Assembly: GCA_038030265.1 (NCBI GenBank)
Contig: CM075937.1
Span: 3,844,001-3,908,000 of the forward strand
DNA length: 64,000 bases
Source: Corythucha ciliata
Taxonomy: Eukaryota > Arthropoda > Insecta > Hemiptera > Tingidae
Direction: 5' to 3'
Notes under the pieces: model-generated
Databases searched by the model: none
What the model was told of the DNA's origin: nothing
Seen by the model: only the letters and a program-made list of their open reading frames with translations
Made by a program: the position numbers and the translations under genes
In this document: piece after piece, positions 24,011-34,969 of the stretch
How the letters are laid out: each line of letters opens with the position of its first letter
Numbering within the stretch: position 1 is the first letter of the stretch

Positions 24011-24922
24011 TCTACTCCACGGCCCGCGAATCGAGTTCATGCGTATCTCGCGCTAGGGTGGACCGATATTCACGAATAATTTTGCATTTTTCTTCAAATA
24101 ATTAAAAGCAAGGGCGATTAGGAAACGACTTGATGAAAAAGTAGTCCTTCAATTTAATAATTTTGTTTGAATTGTTAATTTCCACTTTCGTATTCAGATG
24201 TTTCAAGTTCAAATTGAATCATCCAATTTTTTTTTTTATGGAAAACGCCTAAAAAATGATGAAATGCGCTAATAAAATGTATGAGATGAACATTTTCCAG
24301 TCCAGCCCGTAGAATAATAACTATACTGTCGTAAAGAAGGGAAACTTCGCTAAATTTTCGAAGCCAAGGGAAGGTAGCTTCTCGGGGGGAAATGGGAAGG
24401 TTAGCTTCACTTCCCCCTTCCTTCTTCATCCAAATTTTGTTTCCATGGTACTTTTGTTTAATTTTCACTCCTCCTCTGGTTTTTTTAGGCGCGAAGCTCC
24501 AAGTTCAAAAATAAAAAAGGCAGGAAGTCAAATTGAGTTAATTTATTTTATTTTCTTCGTTGATACTTCAAGTGGTTTTCAGGGTACATCGATCAAGTTG
24601 AATGGTTTATGAAAGAGGAATACTTCATGAAGCATCATAGGATGTGAGAACAAGAGAATCCGTATACAAATTACAGAATAGTAGGTGGAAGAATTCGGTT
24701 CACAAGTAGTAATAGGTTGCGGTATATTGCAGCAAAGTGAGTAAAATTGTGTTGTTTGTATAGCTCGCTCAGTAATTTAACTCTGAATAACTATTCACAG
24801 TTCAGTATGAGTATCTAAAACTACCTAACGACTTGATTGCATATTTACAGGAGGAAAATTATATTTTTCATGGTGTCTCTCATTCTTTTAAAACCTGGCT
24901 TGAGTCAGACCTATACCTATTA
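24011..24922. other. Dispersed-repeat segments, no gene
   Basis: 24011-24075 (CTACTCCACGGCCCGCG then CGCGCTAGGGTGGACCGAT) recurs at about 32242-32305 and, more diverged, at 32103-32165. 24181-24305 recurs in the same orientation at 30631-30752. The rest is A+T-rich and shows no coding signal. Confidence 0.65.
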
Positions 24923-25327
24923 CAGTCGACTCTCGATATAACGATTCTCAAGGGACGGTGAGAATTACTCGTAATATCGAGTTTTCGCTATAAAAAGAGC
25001 TCGTTGTATCAAAAAAACCTGAAAAAAATTCGTTCTAACAAGAGTGATCGACTAGAGAGGAGTTTAGGAAGCCAAAAAGAAGCATCGTCAGCGGAACATA
25101 GTTATTTCGAGTGGAAGGGACCTCGCTATAGCAAGTCGAACGGGGGCCTTACCTCGTTGTATAGCGTGTTCAGGTCACAGCAAGGAAAGAAAATTCTCGT
25201 AGTATCGAGTGTCAAAAAATGCATAGTTTTTTCTCGCACTATCGAGAATTTTTCAGGGGACCAAGCTTTCAACTCGTTATACTAAGGTTCTCGTTGTATC
25301 AAGAGACGCTATTACAAGAGTCGACTG
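24923..25327. mobile_element. pogo/Tc1-type MITE (405 bp)
   Basis: The left end CAGTCGACTCTCGATATAAC and right end CAAGAGTCGACTG are inverted copies flanked by TA on both sides (24921-24922 and 25328-25329), the target duplication of Tc1/mariner/pogo elements. Internal CTCGTTGTATC and TATCGAGTTTTCGC motifs are typical of pogo-like MITEs. There is no transposase; the 94-codon open frame is incidental. Confidence 0.8.
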
Positions 25328-25329
25328 TA

Positions 25330-28088
25330 TGTCGAATTCCCCACCAGGGAATGAGTAAGACTTGAGATTGCCCAGAAAATAAAACAGAAATATTGTGGAT
25401 ATAACATTAACCTGTCGTATAATACGAAGCTTGCGACAACCCCACCCCTTTCTGATTCACCAGAAAAATAGGCTTTTAAGAAAATATACATAGTAGATTC
25501 ATATTAAATTGTAATACGCTTGTCAGTGAATTGCTTTGTCCGATTCTTACCACCCCGATCTGGTATTTCCTCTAGTCGAAGGGACGAGTCATGAATGAAC
25601 CTCTCTGTACAAAGAGGAAAGTTGGACATGAGCTTGGACCTCTAGTATAATCTTCTGTCTATTTTATTTAAGACTACTGAGTTTATAATTGGAGAAGTAC
25701 TTGGAGGGTTTTCAAGAGAATTAACAATGGACATTGCAACGATCTCAAGAAGAACGTCTCAAGAACAACAGAACAGCTCTGAGAAAGCGGTGAAAATACG
25801 TCAGTTTGAGGGGGGATTACGAATCACGGCTTTCATTATTCAATATTTTACAAAATTATAGATATTGTAGGTCGCCTTGTTATGAGGTTCCGGAGGAAAC
25901 AATTAATTGCGATCTGGAGGTGAGGTTCACGTACATAACATGGTATTTTGGTTCCCGGAGGCGGACTGTTGGTTTTTCAATTTAAGAGAGGCTTTCGAAT
26001 TTTCGAGAGATCCCCCGGGGCCGGCGCAATCTTAAGAATATTATGCACACAGCTGGTCTGGTAAACGCCCAACGTAATCTGCTCCAGCCCCCCCCCCCCA
26101 ATAAAAAATTAAATAAATACAAATAATTGTTAAGGACTCCCCTCACCGTTTACACTCTTCGGTTACCCCTCTCCCTACCTCTCACCGACGAATTCCCTAC
26201 CAATTTAGCCTAGTTCCACTCAAAATCTGCCTTTGTTTTGCTCAGAACAATAATTTCAGACCACAGTGAAAAACCTGATGAATTAAAATTCATTGAGCAA
26301 TCATATTGGTCAGTTACCCAGAGCCAAACTTACGCGTTTTTTTTTCTCAACTTTTTAGTGAAGGAGTTTCAACATTTGAATCTTGCTATGTAGTTGCTTG
26401 TACTTTGGGCAATTAGAAAGACGAACTGATTAATTGGCTGATTTATCAGTGGATGAAGTCGATGGCTGAGAAGAATCACGTGAATTTAATGAGGAAAGGA
26501 GGGAACTGAGGACACCAAAAGTATAGCCAGATAGGCAAAAGAAAGAGGATTGCTCGCACAAGCAGAAATGATGGCGTATATGATGGTAACTTAGATATCA
26601 ATTAGCGCCCAATCATAGAGCTTGGAGTAGAAGTGGGATGAATCGCATAACAAATTTTTGGACGCACTGTAAAGGAAGACTATTCCTCCGTAATTTACAA
26701 ACAGGCGTCCCTGAGGAAGCAATGAATTTTGAATTGATGGTCTGAAGGAGAAGGTGATACAGGAGGAAGACCCCGTGGTTCACCTCAGTGGACGTGGGTT
26801 GATGACGGCTAATACTAGCACTGAAACTACATAAAGTAGAGCTTAAAGTATAGGAATAACGTAATTAAAAAGCAGCGGTCTCCGTCCGTGTTGAGTTGGA
26901 GGCATGAAGTGTTGGTCTTCGAAGAGAAGATCACGCATATCTGATGATCGCGGCATGGGACGTTCCATCCAACCAAATGGATCCGCTCATTCCTCTAAAA
27001 CGTAATCCAAACGGTGCACCTAATGGTTAAAACAGAAAATATAATTTAATCCCGTCAATAAAATATACTGAGTAGTTTTGAAAAACCGTTTCTTACCACA
27101 TAGGATCGGCAACAAGAAATAGAAAATACTGCGGGAAGTAAACACCCACAGATCTCACATTTATCGTGCTGAAAGTGCATCTGTAAATAATAGGAATATA
27201 CAATTAGTAAAAAGAAATAATTCAGAAATATTGCTAAGGGATATCCTTGCCCCTCCTAAATAGGATGAAGTGTTCCCGAACTACTCAATAAGAATTGACA
27301 ACACGTACATTTGGTAACAATGGGGAACTTGCATGAATCTCAGATTGGATAGAAAAGCTTACCGGTGATTTCACCCGTGAACTGAAGGATAACAACGGAA
27401 GTTGCAACCCGATTGGTGCGTTTTAAGATTTTTAAAAAAGGTTCAAAGTTCTTCAGAAGAGGATGGATGGTGCGAGGGGAAATGACGTAAATACTTACTT
27501 CTGAAGCATTTGAAGGAACTCTAAAATTGTTTGTTTACAAATAACATGAAAAATGTCCCCCCATTACAAGGTAAATAGACTTACAGAGGTATGCTCGTAA
27601 CTAAGGAAATTTTTGTCAAAATTGACGTCACGGGAGTAAAAAAAATAATGAGGGACCAAACTTCACATATGAAGCTTCCTCTCCCATGGTTTCTCCCTTG
27701 GAATTTCTTTGTAGATCAAGCAAAACATGAATGAAAAACCAAATTTAGTGACTGGATTTTTTTTTAAAGCGATATAATTTGGCGGAGTTGTTCCTTAGAC
27801 CCTATGTACCGTTTTAAGGCCCAGTTAATTGACCCGTACCACGTGAAGCCCCGTGTATTCAGTACAGACAGCACTCAGCGCAGTAACGGGCGAGCTTATT
27901 ATATGATGTGTATCTGTGAGAAACGACCAGTATAATTAAGCTTCATGAGGGAGCAAGGAAGGGCTTCCCTGCTGCCCGCGACAATCACGCTCACGAGCAT
28001 TTCTTAGATAGATTGGACAATAAAGCTGAAGTTTAAATGTGTTCTCTGTCATGTATAAAAATTTAAGTAATTTAGTATTATAGTATTA
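25330..28088. other. Largely featureless sequence
   Basis: No gene with convincing support. A C-run lies at 26090. On the minus strand a short stretch ending at a good donor (27390; TNRVATSVVILQFTGEIT on the coding side) has exon-like composition, but it cannot be connected to a recognisable protein. Confidence 0.4.
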
Positions 28089-30445
28089 ATGGTGTCCTTC
28101 GACAAGAATCCCGGCCTCGAACCTAGCCGTATTCAATCTCTGTCCATATCGAGGAATTTGTTTGCCTCACCTGGGGCCTTAGTATCTACAAACTCGTGCG
28201 AAAATGCCGCTAGACGTGATTGCTATGGCGGGATAATGTTATTTCTTATTTGGCGTCCTTGGATCCCGCATGCTGCTTTTTCCCCGACCGTTCATACTAA
28301 GGCCCCTGGCCGCATACCCAGGATGGAGTTGGTCGAGTTGGGCGCTTATATTATTGTTAATTGGAACGGTGGCGAGGTCTCTACGTTGATGAGTGTCACG
28401 AAAACTCATTGTTTTACGAGAAAATTGCTGAACTTAGCTCTATCATAAAATAATTTCTAAAAGTTTCACAACTGAGATGATACCCTGCACCTGCAGCAGT
28501 TTTCTTTGCTCCAAGCATTACACTTAGGGGCCCTGCAATCACTTCTTTCACAGGAACATTGTCCTGCAGGCAATAGTGCGTAATTCTCCTGATTTAAAAA
28601 GTGGCCCCAGAAATGTTGATAATTTTGTTTTATTGAAAAAAGCCCCACCTGTTAACTTTTTTAAAAATTTGTCATCCCATGACGTCATGGCACAAACAAT
28701 AATAATTGGTTGAAAATTAAGAGCATACCTCTTTAGTCTATTTACCTTGCCCCCATTAAACTCGTCTAACCCCCTCTTCCCCGCATCATCCATTTCAATA
28801 AGTAAGTTTTTACGAAATCGAACCCCCACTCAAAATTTTTAAAAATTCCCTAAAAAAACATCCTTGACTTATTTCAAAGTTTAATGTGAGCAATAGACTT
28901 GTGGAAGAGCCCTCTTTAAGCAACACCAACTTTTGAAAAATGTGCAAGTTCCCCATTAGGAGTATTTCAAATTAAGCACAGTGTGTGAAAGCAGAAGATA
29001 TAAACCATTGATCTTTTATGTCTGTCAATTTGCCTACAAAAAACAAGGAGGTGATTCGTAGGAATAAACGCGCCCTTCTTTTCTTCAATCGGAAAATTAT
29101 TATTATTATTATTCAATACGCTTGACACGGTGATGGAGGGCCAAAAAGTATTAGAATCGGTAGATTCTCACTGGGCTCGAAATATATCGACCTTCTCCCC
29201 TTGAAAAACAACCAAAAGCTACACATCAATTTACTGAAGGGCAAAAAATAGCCAAAAAGATTGGGAAAAAGGAACTATCGGTATTTTCTCATACACGTGG
29301 AAGTATTTTCAGTATAGGCAATTAGGCGGGACGTCCAAGCAAAAATATCCCCGAAATCCCTGTATTTGTGGTACTGGCACCCAGATAAAGAGAAAAAAAG
29401 TTATTTTTTTCCAAACTAATTAGAAAGGTTTTGTCCTGTTCTTTCTGTGTTATTATTAGTAATAGATCAACCTTCACAACGTCATCATCACCTATAAAAT
29501 GAATTACTTTTTTCCTAACTCTCCACGTCTCCACTTGTTTCTATGGATGAGGTAGCTCAAGTACTGGAATTTTCGGCATCTTTTCGCACTGATATTCTGC
29601 TTACTGGGCTTGGTTAGAAAATAAAGAGAAATTTCTATTTTTTCCAGAGTACCAGGTTCCTAATACTAGGCATTACCACTAAGAACGCATTATACTTCCG
29701 TGCAAAACGTACTAGCCCTCCAGATTGCCCTAAAACACTTCTACAACACCATGCGCAGGTAAAGCTGCTTCTCTTAGATTTGTTTCCTGAGTACTAAATA
29801 TTAATTGCCGTTGAAAGAAACGTTTGGCATCCAACTTCTCCCCCATAAGTTTAAAATAAGTTTACTTTATTTCGTTCATTAGGAGGGATTTGATTATTTG
29901 ATCGAGCTAGAAACTTACTGCGTTCATAAGGAATACATACCCCCCTGCAAGTTATTTTAAGTAAAGTTGAAAATATGTAGATACTTACTTGGTCATTTTG
30001 TTAAAGTGAGCATGCAGTTCAACTCTTCCGGCGTCGTGTCCGTTACGTCGGAAAATGTGAAAGTGAAAAAACCACGGGGAAAATTACCTCAGCACTCTAA
30101 TCACAACGTAATTACACTCGAAGAAAATGCAGAAAGCGATAAATCATTGATTTTTCCACACTCCAATATTCATTTCAGCTGATTTTAATAACAAAAAGCG
30201 GAATTTTTTTCAAAAAAATGACCGCAATTTGGATAGAAAAAAATGTTGCCAATTATTAAAGTATTCTCTAATAATTCCGTACAAAAACAATTTTCATTCG
30301 TTAAATTAACGAGAAAAAGGAACACAAATAATTCAGTTTTAGAAAAAATAATTAATTCAATTTGTTTACATTTTTGTTGACAATTAGTTAGGTTGGTACA
30401 GATCTCGGGGGGAGCCAATCAGACGTGCCCCCTTCGAAGCTTTGC
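28089..30445. other. No supported gene
   Basis: An open plus-strand frame at 28089-28448 (119 codons) has no domain. Minus-strand frames at 28829-28466 include a Cys-rich string CSCERSDCRAPKCNAW, reminiscent of the Cys-rich C-termini of transposon-associated proteins, but a frame change is needed to join the two, so this is at most a relic. A short ATT microsatellite lies at 29098-29112. Confidence 0.35.
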
Positions 30446-30594
30446 ACCGGGGAGCGGTTTAATACTCTATAGAGAAGAATCTGAATAGGGAAAAAGTGAG
30501 GCCGATTTCGAGCGACGGTGGCGATCCAAGTGAATAGCGACCGAACCTTCGGTGGACCATGCGACGTACGGGGGGAACTTCCGAACCCCCTTCC
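30446..30594 (+). repeat. 149-bp inverted repeat, left copy
   Basis: This block (ACCGGGGAGCGGTTTAATAC through CGAACCCCCTTCC) is repeated in inverted orientation at 32436-32584 with few differences. The right copy contains the stop codon of the disrupted minus-strand gene, so the repeat may be the 3' end of a mobile gene present twice. Confidence 0.8.
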
Positions 30595-30630
30595 CCTCCG
30601 CCAATCGCCTTTACCGTCTACCTTAATTTT

Positions 30631-30752
30631 CACTTTCGTATTCAGATGTTTCAAGTTCAAATTGAATCATCCAATTTTTTTTCTGGAAAACGACTAAAAA
30701 ATGATGAAATGCACTAATAAAATGTATGAGATGAACATTTTCCAGTCCAGCC
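30631..30752 (+). repeat. Dispersed repeat, second copy of 24181-24305
   Basis: It starts TTTCACTTTCGTATTCAGAT and ends ATTTTCCAGTCCAGCC, and matches 24181-24305 with a handful of substitutions and a shorter T-run. Function unknown. Confidence 0.8.
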
Positions 30753-31334
30753 TTGAATTTTCACAGAAATAGATAAATGAAAAACCAAAGTTTTGCTTGA
30801 ATACCCATTTATTTCTTTAAAACTTGACTTCTCAGAGACACAAATAAATGTACGCGTTAGAAAAACCACAAACAAACTTGCCGTCTAGAGTCGTCTAAAT
30901 TTTGGAAAAATAAAATCAGCGAACCTGCCATCCTTTGGAATTCGAAAAAAACCGATCACGCCACCAGCTTCATACATCGACGAACATCCGGGAACGATAC
31001 ATTTTTCGTGGCCCATTTTGCCGAACAACAATATATTCGAAAAAAAATAATAAAAAATAAAATATAATTTAATTCGCTCAACTTCGCACATGTCTCAAAA
31101 GTGACAGCGTCAACTTGGAGTGAATGGAGTGGATTGCAAAGTTTCACAAATTTATTCGCCCAACTGACATTTATGCTGAGGAGGGCCGCGGGGTATCTTT
31201 AAAATGTAATTTTAAAAACATTTAGCGCTTCCCGTGAATGGCGACCAAACTAAACTTCGTTCCTCGGTTTTCTTACGTATAAGTTTCACTCCCGTGCTTT
31301 GCACCCCCCGCCTTGAGTGAGCACCCACTGGTCC
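30745..31334 (-). repeat. 580-bp tandem duplication, copy 1
   Basis: This unit and the following one (31335-31880) align almost end to end, with a 580-bp offset between equivalent positions (start codons at 31016 and 31596). Copy 1 carries small indels relative to copy 2. Each copy carries a THAP zinc-finger exon on the minus strand. Confidence 0.85.
30925..31016 (-). CDS. THAP zinc-finger first exon, copy 1 (partial gene)
   Basis: From ATG at 31016 the minus strand encodes MGHEKCIVPGCSS then GVIGFFRIPKDGR, the start of a C2CH THAP DNA-binding domain: the first C-x4-C pair, then the hydrophobic/FRIPKD segment. A CAG|GT donor at 30925/30924 fits the usual end of a THAP first exon; if unspliced the frame stops at 30885. 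The remaining C and H ligands and the rest of the protein are not found nearby. THAP domains occur in P-element-type transposases and in host regulators derived from them, so this is probably a mobile-element gene fragment. Confidence is high in the domain, moderate in its being expressed. Confidence 0.6.
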
Positions 31335-31880
31335 AGCCTTTATTCACAGAAATAGATAAATGAAAAACCAAAGTTTTGCTTGAATACCCATTTATTTCTT
31401 TAAAACTTGACTTCTCAGAGACAAAAATAAATGTACGCGTTATTAAAACCACAAACTTGCCGTCTAGATGTCGTCTAAATTTTAGAAAAATAAAATCACC
31501 GAACCTGCCATCCTTTGGAATTCGAAAAAAACCGATCACGCCTCCAGCTTCATACATCGACGAACATCCAGGAACGATACATTTTTCGTGGCCCATTTTG
31601 CCGAACAACAATATATTCGAAAAAAATAATTAAACAAAATATTTATAATCGAATTCGCTCAACTTCGCACACGTCTCAAAAGTGGCAGCGTCAGCTTGGA
31701 GTGAATGGAGTGGATATGCAAAGTTTCACAAATGTATTTGCCCAACTGACATTTATTGGGAGGAGGGCCGCGGGGTATCTTTAAAATGTAATTTAAAAAA
31801 CATTTAGCGCTTCCCGTGAATGGCGACCAAACTAAACTTCGTTCCTCGGTTTTCTTACTTATAAGTTTCACTCCCGTCCC
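31335..31880 (-). repeat. 580-bp tandem duplication, copy 2
   Basis: Second unit of the duplication beginning at 30745. The shared order is: a segment encoding the THAP exon, an ACATTTATTGGGAGG-type segment (31749-31763) and an end CTTCCCGTGAATGGCGACC. Differences from copy 1 include AGGAACG for GGGAACG at about 31570 and a longer A-run. Confidence 0.85.
31505..31596 (-). CDS. THAP zinc-finger first exon, copy 2 (partial gene)
   Basis: Same exon as the copy at 30925-31016, with ATG at 31596 and candidate donor CAG|GT at 31505/31504. It encodes the same CIVPGC and FFRIPKDGR motifs. Beyond the donor the read-through residues differ (GDFIF against ADFIF), as expected for non-coding sequence after a splice site. 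Confidence 0.6.
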
Positions 31881-32102
31881 AGTACTTTCTGTGCCTTGGA
31901 TAATAACAAAATGTATGTTGTACTCCGAAATTCAATAGACTAATTGTACAATAGCAGCAGAAAATGTATTGTAATTTATCGCATATTGCTTTGTATATTA
32001 ATGATAATAATATTAAAAATCATAATAAATGTTTTGAGTGGAAATGCTGAGTTGGAGAGGTACGATTGGTCGGGGAAATACATGCGAAACTCCCCCTGAA
32101 GA

Positions 32103-32305
32103 CTCTACTCCACGGCCCACGAAACTAGTTCCTGCGTATCTCACGCAAGGATTGCACCGATTTTCATGAATTCATGATTATTTTGCATTATTCCATTTCC
32201 AGGCTATGGCCTGATCATCGGTCCGAGTTCTCACCCGATCGGTCTACTCCACGGCCCGCGAATCGAGTTCATGCGTATCTCGCGCTAGGGTGGACCGATT
32301 TTCAC
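32103..32305. repeat. Dispersed repeat copies related to 24011-24075
   Basis: CTACTCCACGGCCC... appears twice here (about 32103 and 32242) and at 24011. The second copy is preceded by one half-unit of the 53-bp repeat (GGCCTGATCATCGGTCCGAG at about 32208). This reproduces the 53-bp repeat/flank order of 23.5-24.1 kb, indicating one mobile family. Confidence 0.7.
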
Positions 32306-32435
32306 GAATCTTTTTGCATTTTTCTACAAATAATGATACTTAGGGCGAATACACAACGACTTAAAAAAAATCCATCAATTTTAGTAATTTTATTTTACTT
32401 GTTTTAAGGGAGATGGCAAAGGGGAATGGTCGTGA

Positions 32436-32584
32436 GGAAGGGGGTTCAGAAGTTCCCCCCGTACGTCGCATGGTCCGTCTAAAGTTCGGTCGCTATTCAC
32501 TTGGATCGCCACCGTCGCTCGAAAGCGGCCTCACTTTTTCCCTATTCAGATTCTTCTCTATAGAGTATTAAACCGCTCCCCGGT
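32436..32584 (-). repeat. 149-bp inverted repeat, right copy
   Basis: Inverted partner of 30446-30594. It overlaps the terminal codons of the gene disrupted by the outer Gypsy element; the stop codon reads CTA on the plus strand at 32558-32560. Confidence 0.8.
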
Positions 32585-32652
32585 ACTGGGGAAGGGGAAT
32601 TCGGAAATAAGCGAGTGGGTGAAAAAACATTTTTCCCGCATGTCCTCAACTT
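32558..32652 (-). pseudogene. 3' coding tail of gene split by the outer Gypsy element
   Basis: Immediately outside the outer LTR (32653), the minus strand continues the reading frame that breaks off at 43196 on the other side: after the shared AACTT/AAGTT target site it reads EDMREKCFFTHSLISEF, then TGERFNTL and a TAG stop at 32560-32558. The frame match across a 5-bp duplication shows that the retrotransposon landed in coding sequence. Confidence 0.65.
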
Positions 32653-32779
32653 TGTAATGTATTAATTACACACAAAAAAAGACTCATACGAACGATTCAA
32701 ATGCAACAACAAAACTGTTTATTATTTTTCTTTTTAAATAGAATCTTCCACCTGATTATAAAAATGGTGCGACTTCACA
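32653..32779 (-). repeat. 3' LTR of outer Gypsy element
   Basis: 127 bp, starting TGTAATGTATTAATTACAC on the plus strand and ending GGTGCGACTTCACA. It matches 43069-43195 with no difference noticed. Flanked outside by the AACTT duplication. Confidence 0.92.
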
Positions 32780-34967
32780 CCCTCCCACTGAATTTCTTTG
32801 CATCTCTTCAGCATCATCGGTTTTAATGATTTGATCTTGGTGTCGCTTCCAAGGCTTCGAAAAACCATCCGGTTTCACCATGTATGTTCGGTCGCCGAGA
32901 ACTTCCTCAATCTTCGCTTTTATCCATTTCCGGTTTTTTGGGTTAGGCCGATAGTCGCGAACGTACACAGTTTCCTCCTTGTCGAATTTCACCATCCGAC
33001 CTTTTTTGTTTCCTGAACTATCATCTGTCTTTTCATTCGTGAAGTCCTTCCTTAAAATGTCCAGCCTAGTTCTCAGTTCTCTTCCGAACATTAACTTGGC
33101 TGGCGATTCTCCAGTCGTGCAATGCATTGATGTCCTGTAATGGAACAAATATCGTGACATAGCCGCATCCATATTATTACCAGAGTTTGAATCTTGAAGA
33201 ATTTTCTTCATCCCGTTCTTGAAACTCTTAACGCTATTCTCTGCCGCACCGTTACTTGACGGATGAAAAGGAGGCGTTTTGACATGGTGGATAGCGTTTG
33301 ACTCACAAAAGTTCGCGAACTGTGATGACGAAAACTGTGGACCGTTGTCTGAAACTAGAACTTTAGGGAGTCCGTATCTGGAAAACACATCTCTTAATTT
33401 ATTTAAAGTAGCCATCGTGTCGGTGTTCCTATTCATGTTATAAACTTCCACCCATTTACTAAACGCATCAGTGATGATCAAAAACATCTTACTCTTGAAG
33501 GGTCCCAAGAAATCGACGTGCACCCTTTCAAACGGATACTGCACTTTATACCAAGGCTTCGGCACCGATTTTTCGGGTTCATCCCTGAGCCCCATGCAAA
33601 TTGGACAACTTCGAACGAAGCGCTCGATATCTTGATCCAGAGAAGGCCACCAAAAGTAGGACCTAGCCTTGTTTTTCATCTTGATCATGCCTTGATGAGC
33701 AATGTGAAGCTCCTTCAACAACTTCTCACGGAATACTCTTGGCATCAGAACTCGGTATCCCCACATCAGTACTCCCTTTTCAATATTCAGCTCATCTCTT
33801 CTTCTTAAATACGGCTCCACCGACTTTTGAACGTCATCTGGCCAGCCGTCCCTTACACACAGAAAAACTTTACTCAACTCACTGTCTTTCCGCGTTTCCT
33901 TCGATATTTCTTTTAAATCAATTGCCAGAATATTCTCCACCAAATTCAAATCGGATGCGTCCTCCTCTGCTTCAGAATCCTCACTTGAAGGCTTAGGCAA
34001 ACGCGACAACCCGTCAGCCACGTTACTCGAGCCTTTCAAATACATCAAATCATAATCAAACCCCGAAATGAAAAGAGCCCAGCGCTGGAGCCGACCCGCA
34101 GCCATCTCTGGTACACCTTTATTTTCTCCGAAAAGAGCTAACAATGGTTTATGATCCGATAAAAGAGTGAATTTTCGACCGATCAAATATTGGTAAAAAT
34201 GTTTAACACCCCAGTACAGAGCTAATGCTTCCTTGTGAATGACGGAATAGTTCCTTTCTGCTGCATTCATTACGCGAGACGCAAAACAAATAGGTCGATT
34301 TGATCCATCCTCCATTTCATGCAACAAAACCGCTCCTAATCCTGTTTTCGAAGCATCGCATATCAATTTCACTGGCTTTTTAGGATCAAAGTGAACCAAA
34401 ACTTGATTGCTTAATACCTCCTCCTTTGCTTTTTGAAACGCCTGTTCACACTTGGCTGACCATTCGAACTTCACACCTTTTTGCAGAAGGCGATAAAGTG
34501 GCTTTAAAATATCTGCCAAGTGCTTGATAAACCTTCCATAGAAATTAACGAAGCCTGTAAATGCCCTCACTTCACTTACATTTCTTGGTCTCGGCATTGA
34601 CCGAACTGCCTCCGTCTTCTTATTGTCCTTCGAAATTCCCTCTTTAGTAATTTTGTGACCCAAGTATGTAATTTCATTTTGGAAAAAGGCACATTTTTTG
34701 AAATTCAAACGAAACCCAGCATCACTCAAACGCCGAAGAACCATACGCAAATTAGACAAATGCTCATCTATATTTCTCCCAGTAACTATAAGATCATCAA
34801 GAAAATTTCTGACTCCCGGAATTCCTTGAATACATTTTTCAACAGCTCGCTGAAAAATCGCTACTGCCGGTTTCGTGCCAAACGGGAGACGGTTCACCTT
34901 GTAAACCCCTCGATGGGTCGACCAGGCCAAAAGCATTTTGCTATCCTCTTCGAGCTCCAAGTGATTA
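32756..34967 (-). CDS. Outer Gypsy polyprotein, C-terminal part: RT (rest), RNase H, integrase
   Basis: The open minus-strand frame begins inside the MITE (35023), but true element sequence starts at 34967. In order it shows: reverse transcriptase palm with FLDDLIVTG (the Y/FxDD box) and YLGHKITKEGI; RNase H with CDASKTGLGAVL and LLSDHKPL; the integrase HHCC finger (HIAHQGMIKMKNKA ... CPICMG); the DDE core with VDFLGPFKSKMF, SDNGPQFSS and SNGAAENSVK; and a C-terminal chromodomain-like/GPY-type tail. It ends within the 3' LTR. The catalytic residues visible are intact, but the RT is cut from its N-terminal half by the MITE insertion, so the copy cannot make a full enzyme. Confidence 0.92.
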
Positions 34968-34969
34968 TA

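Noticed and set aside
28089..28448. 119-codon plus-strand ORF
   Set aside because: No recognisable motif, no flanking splice support, composition not clearly coding.
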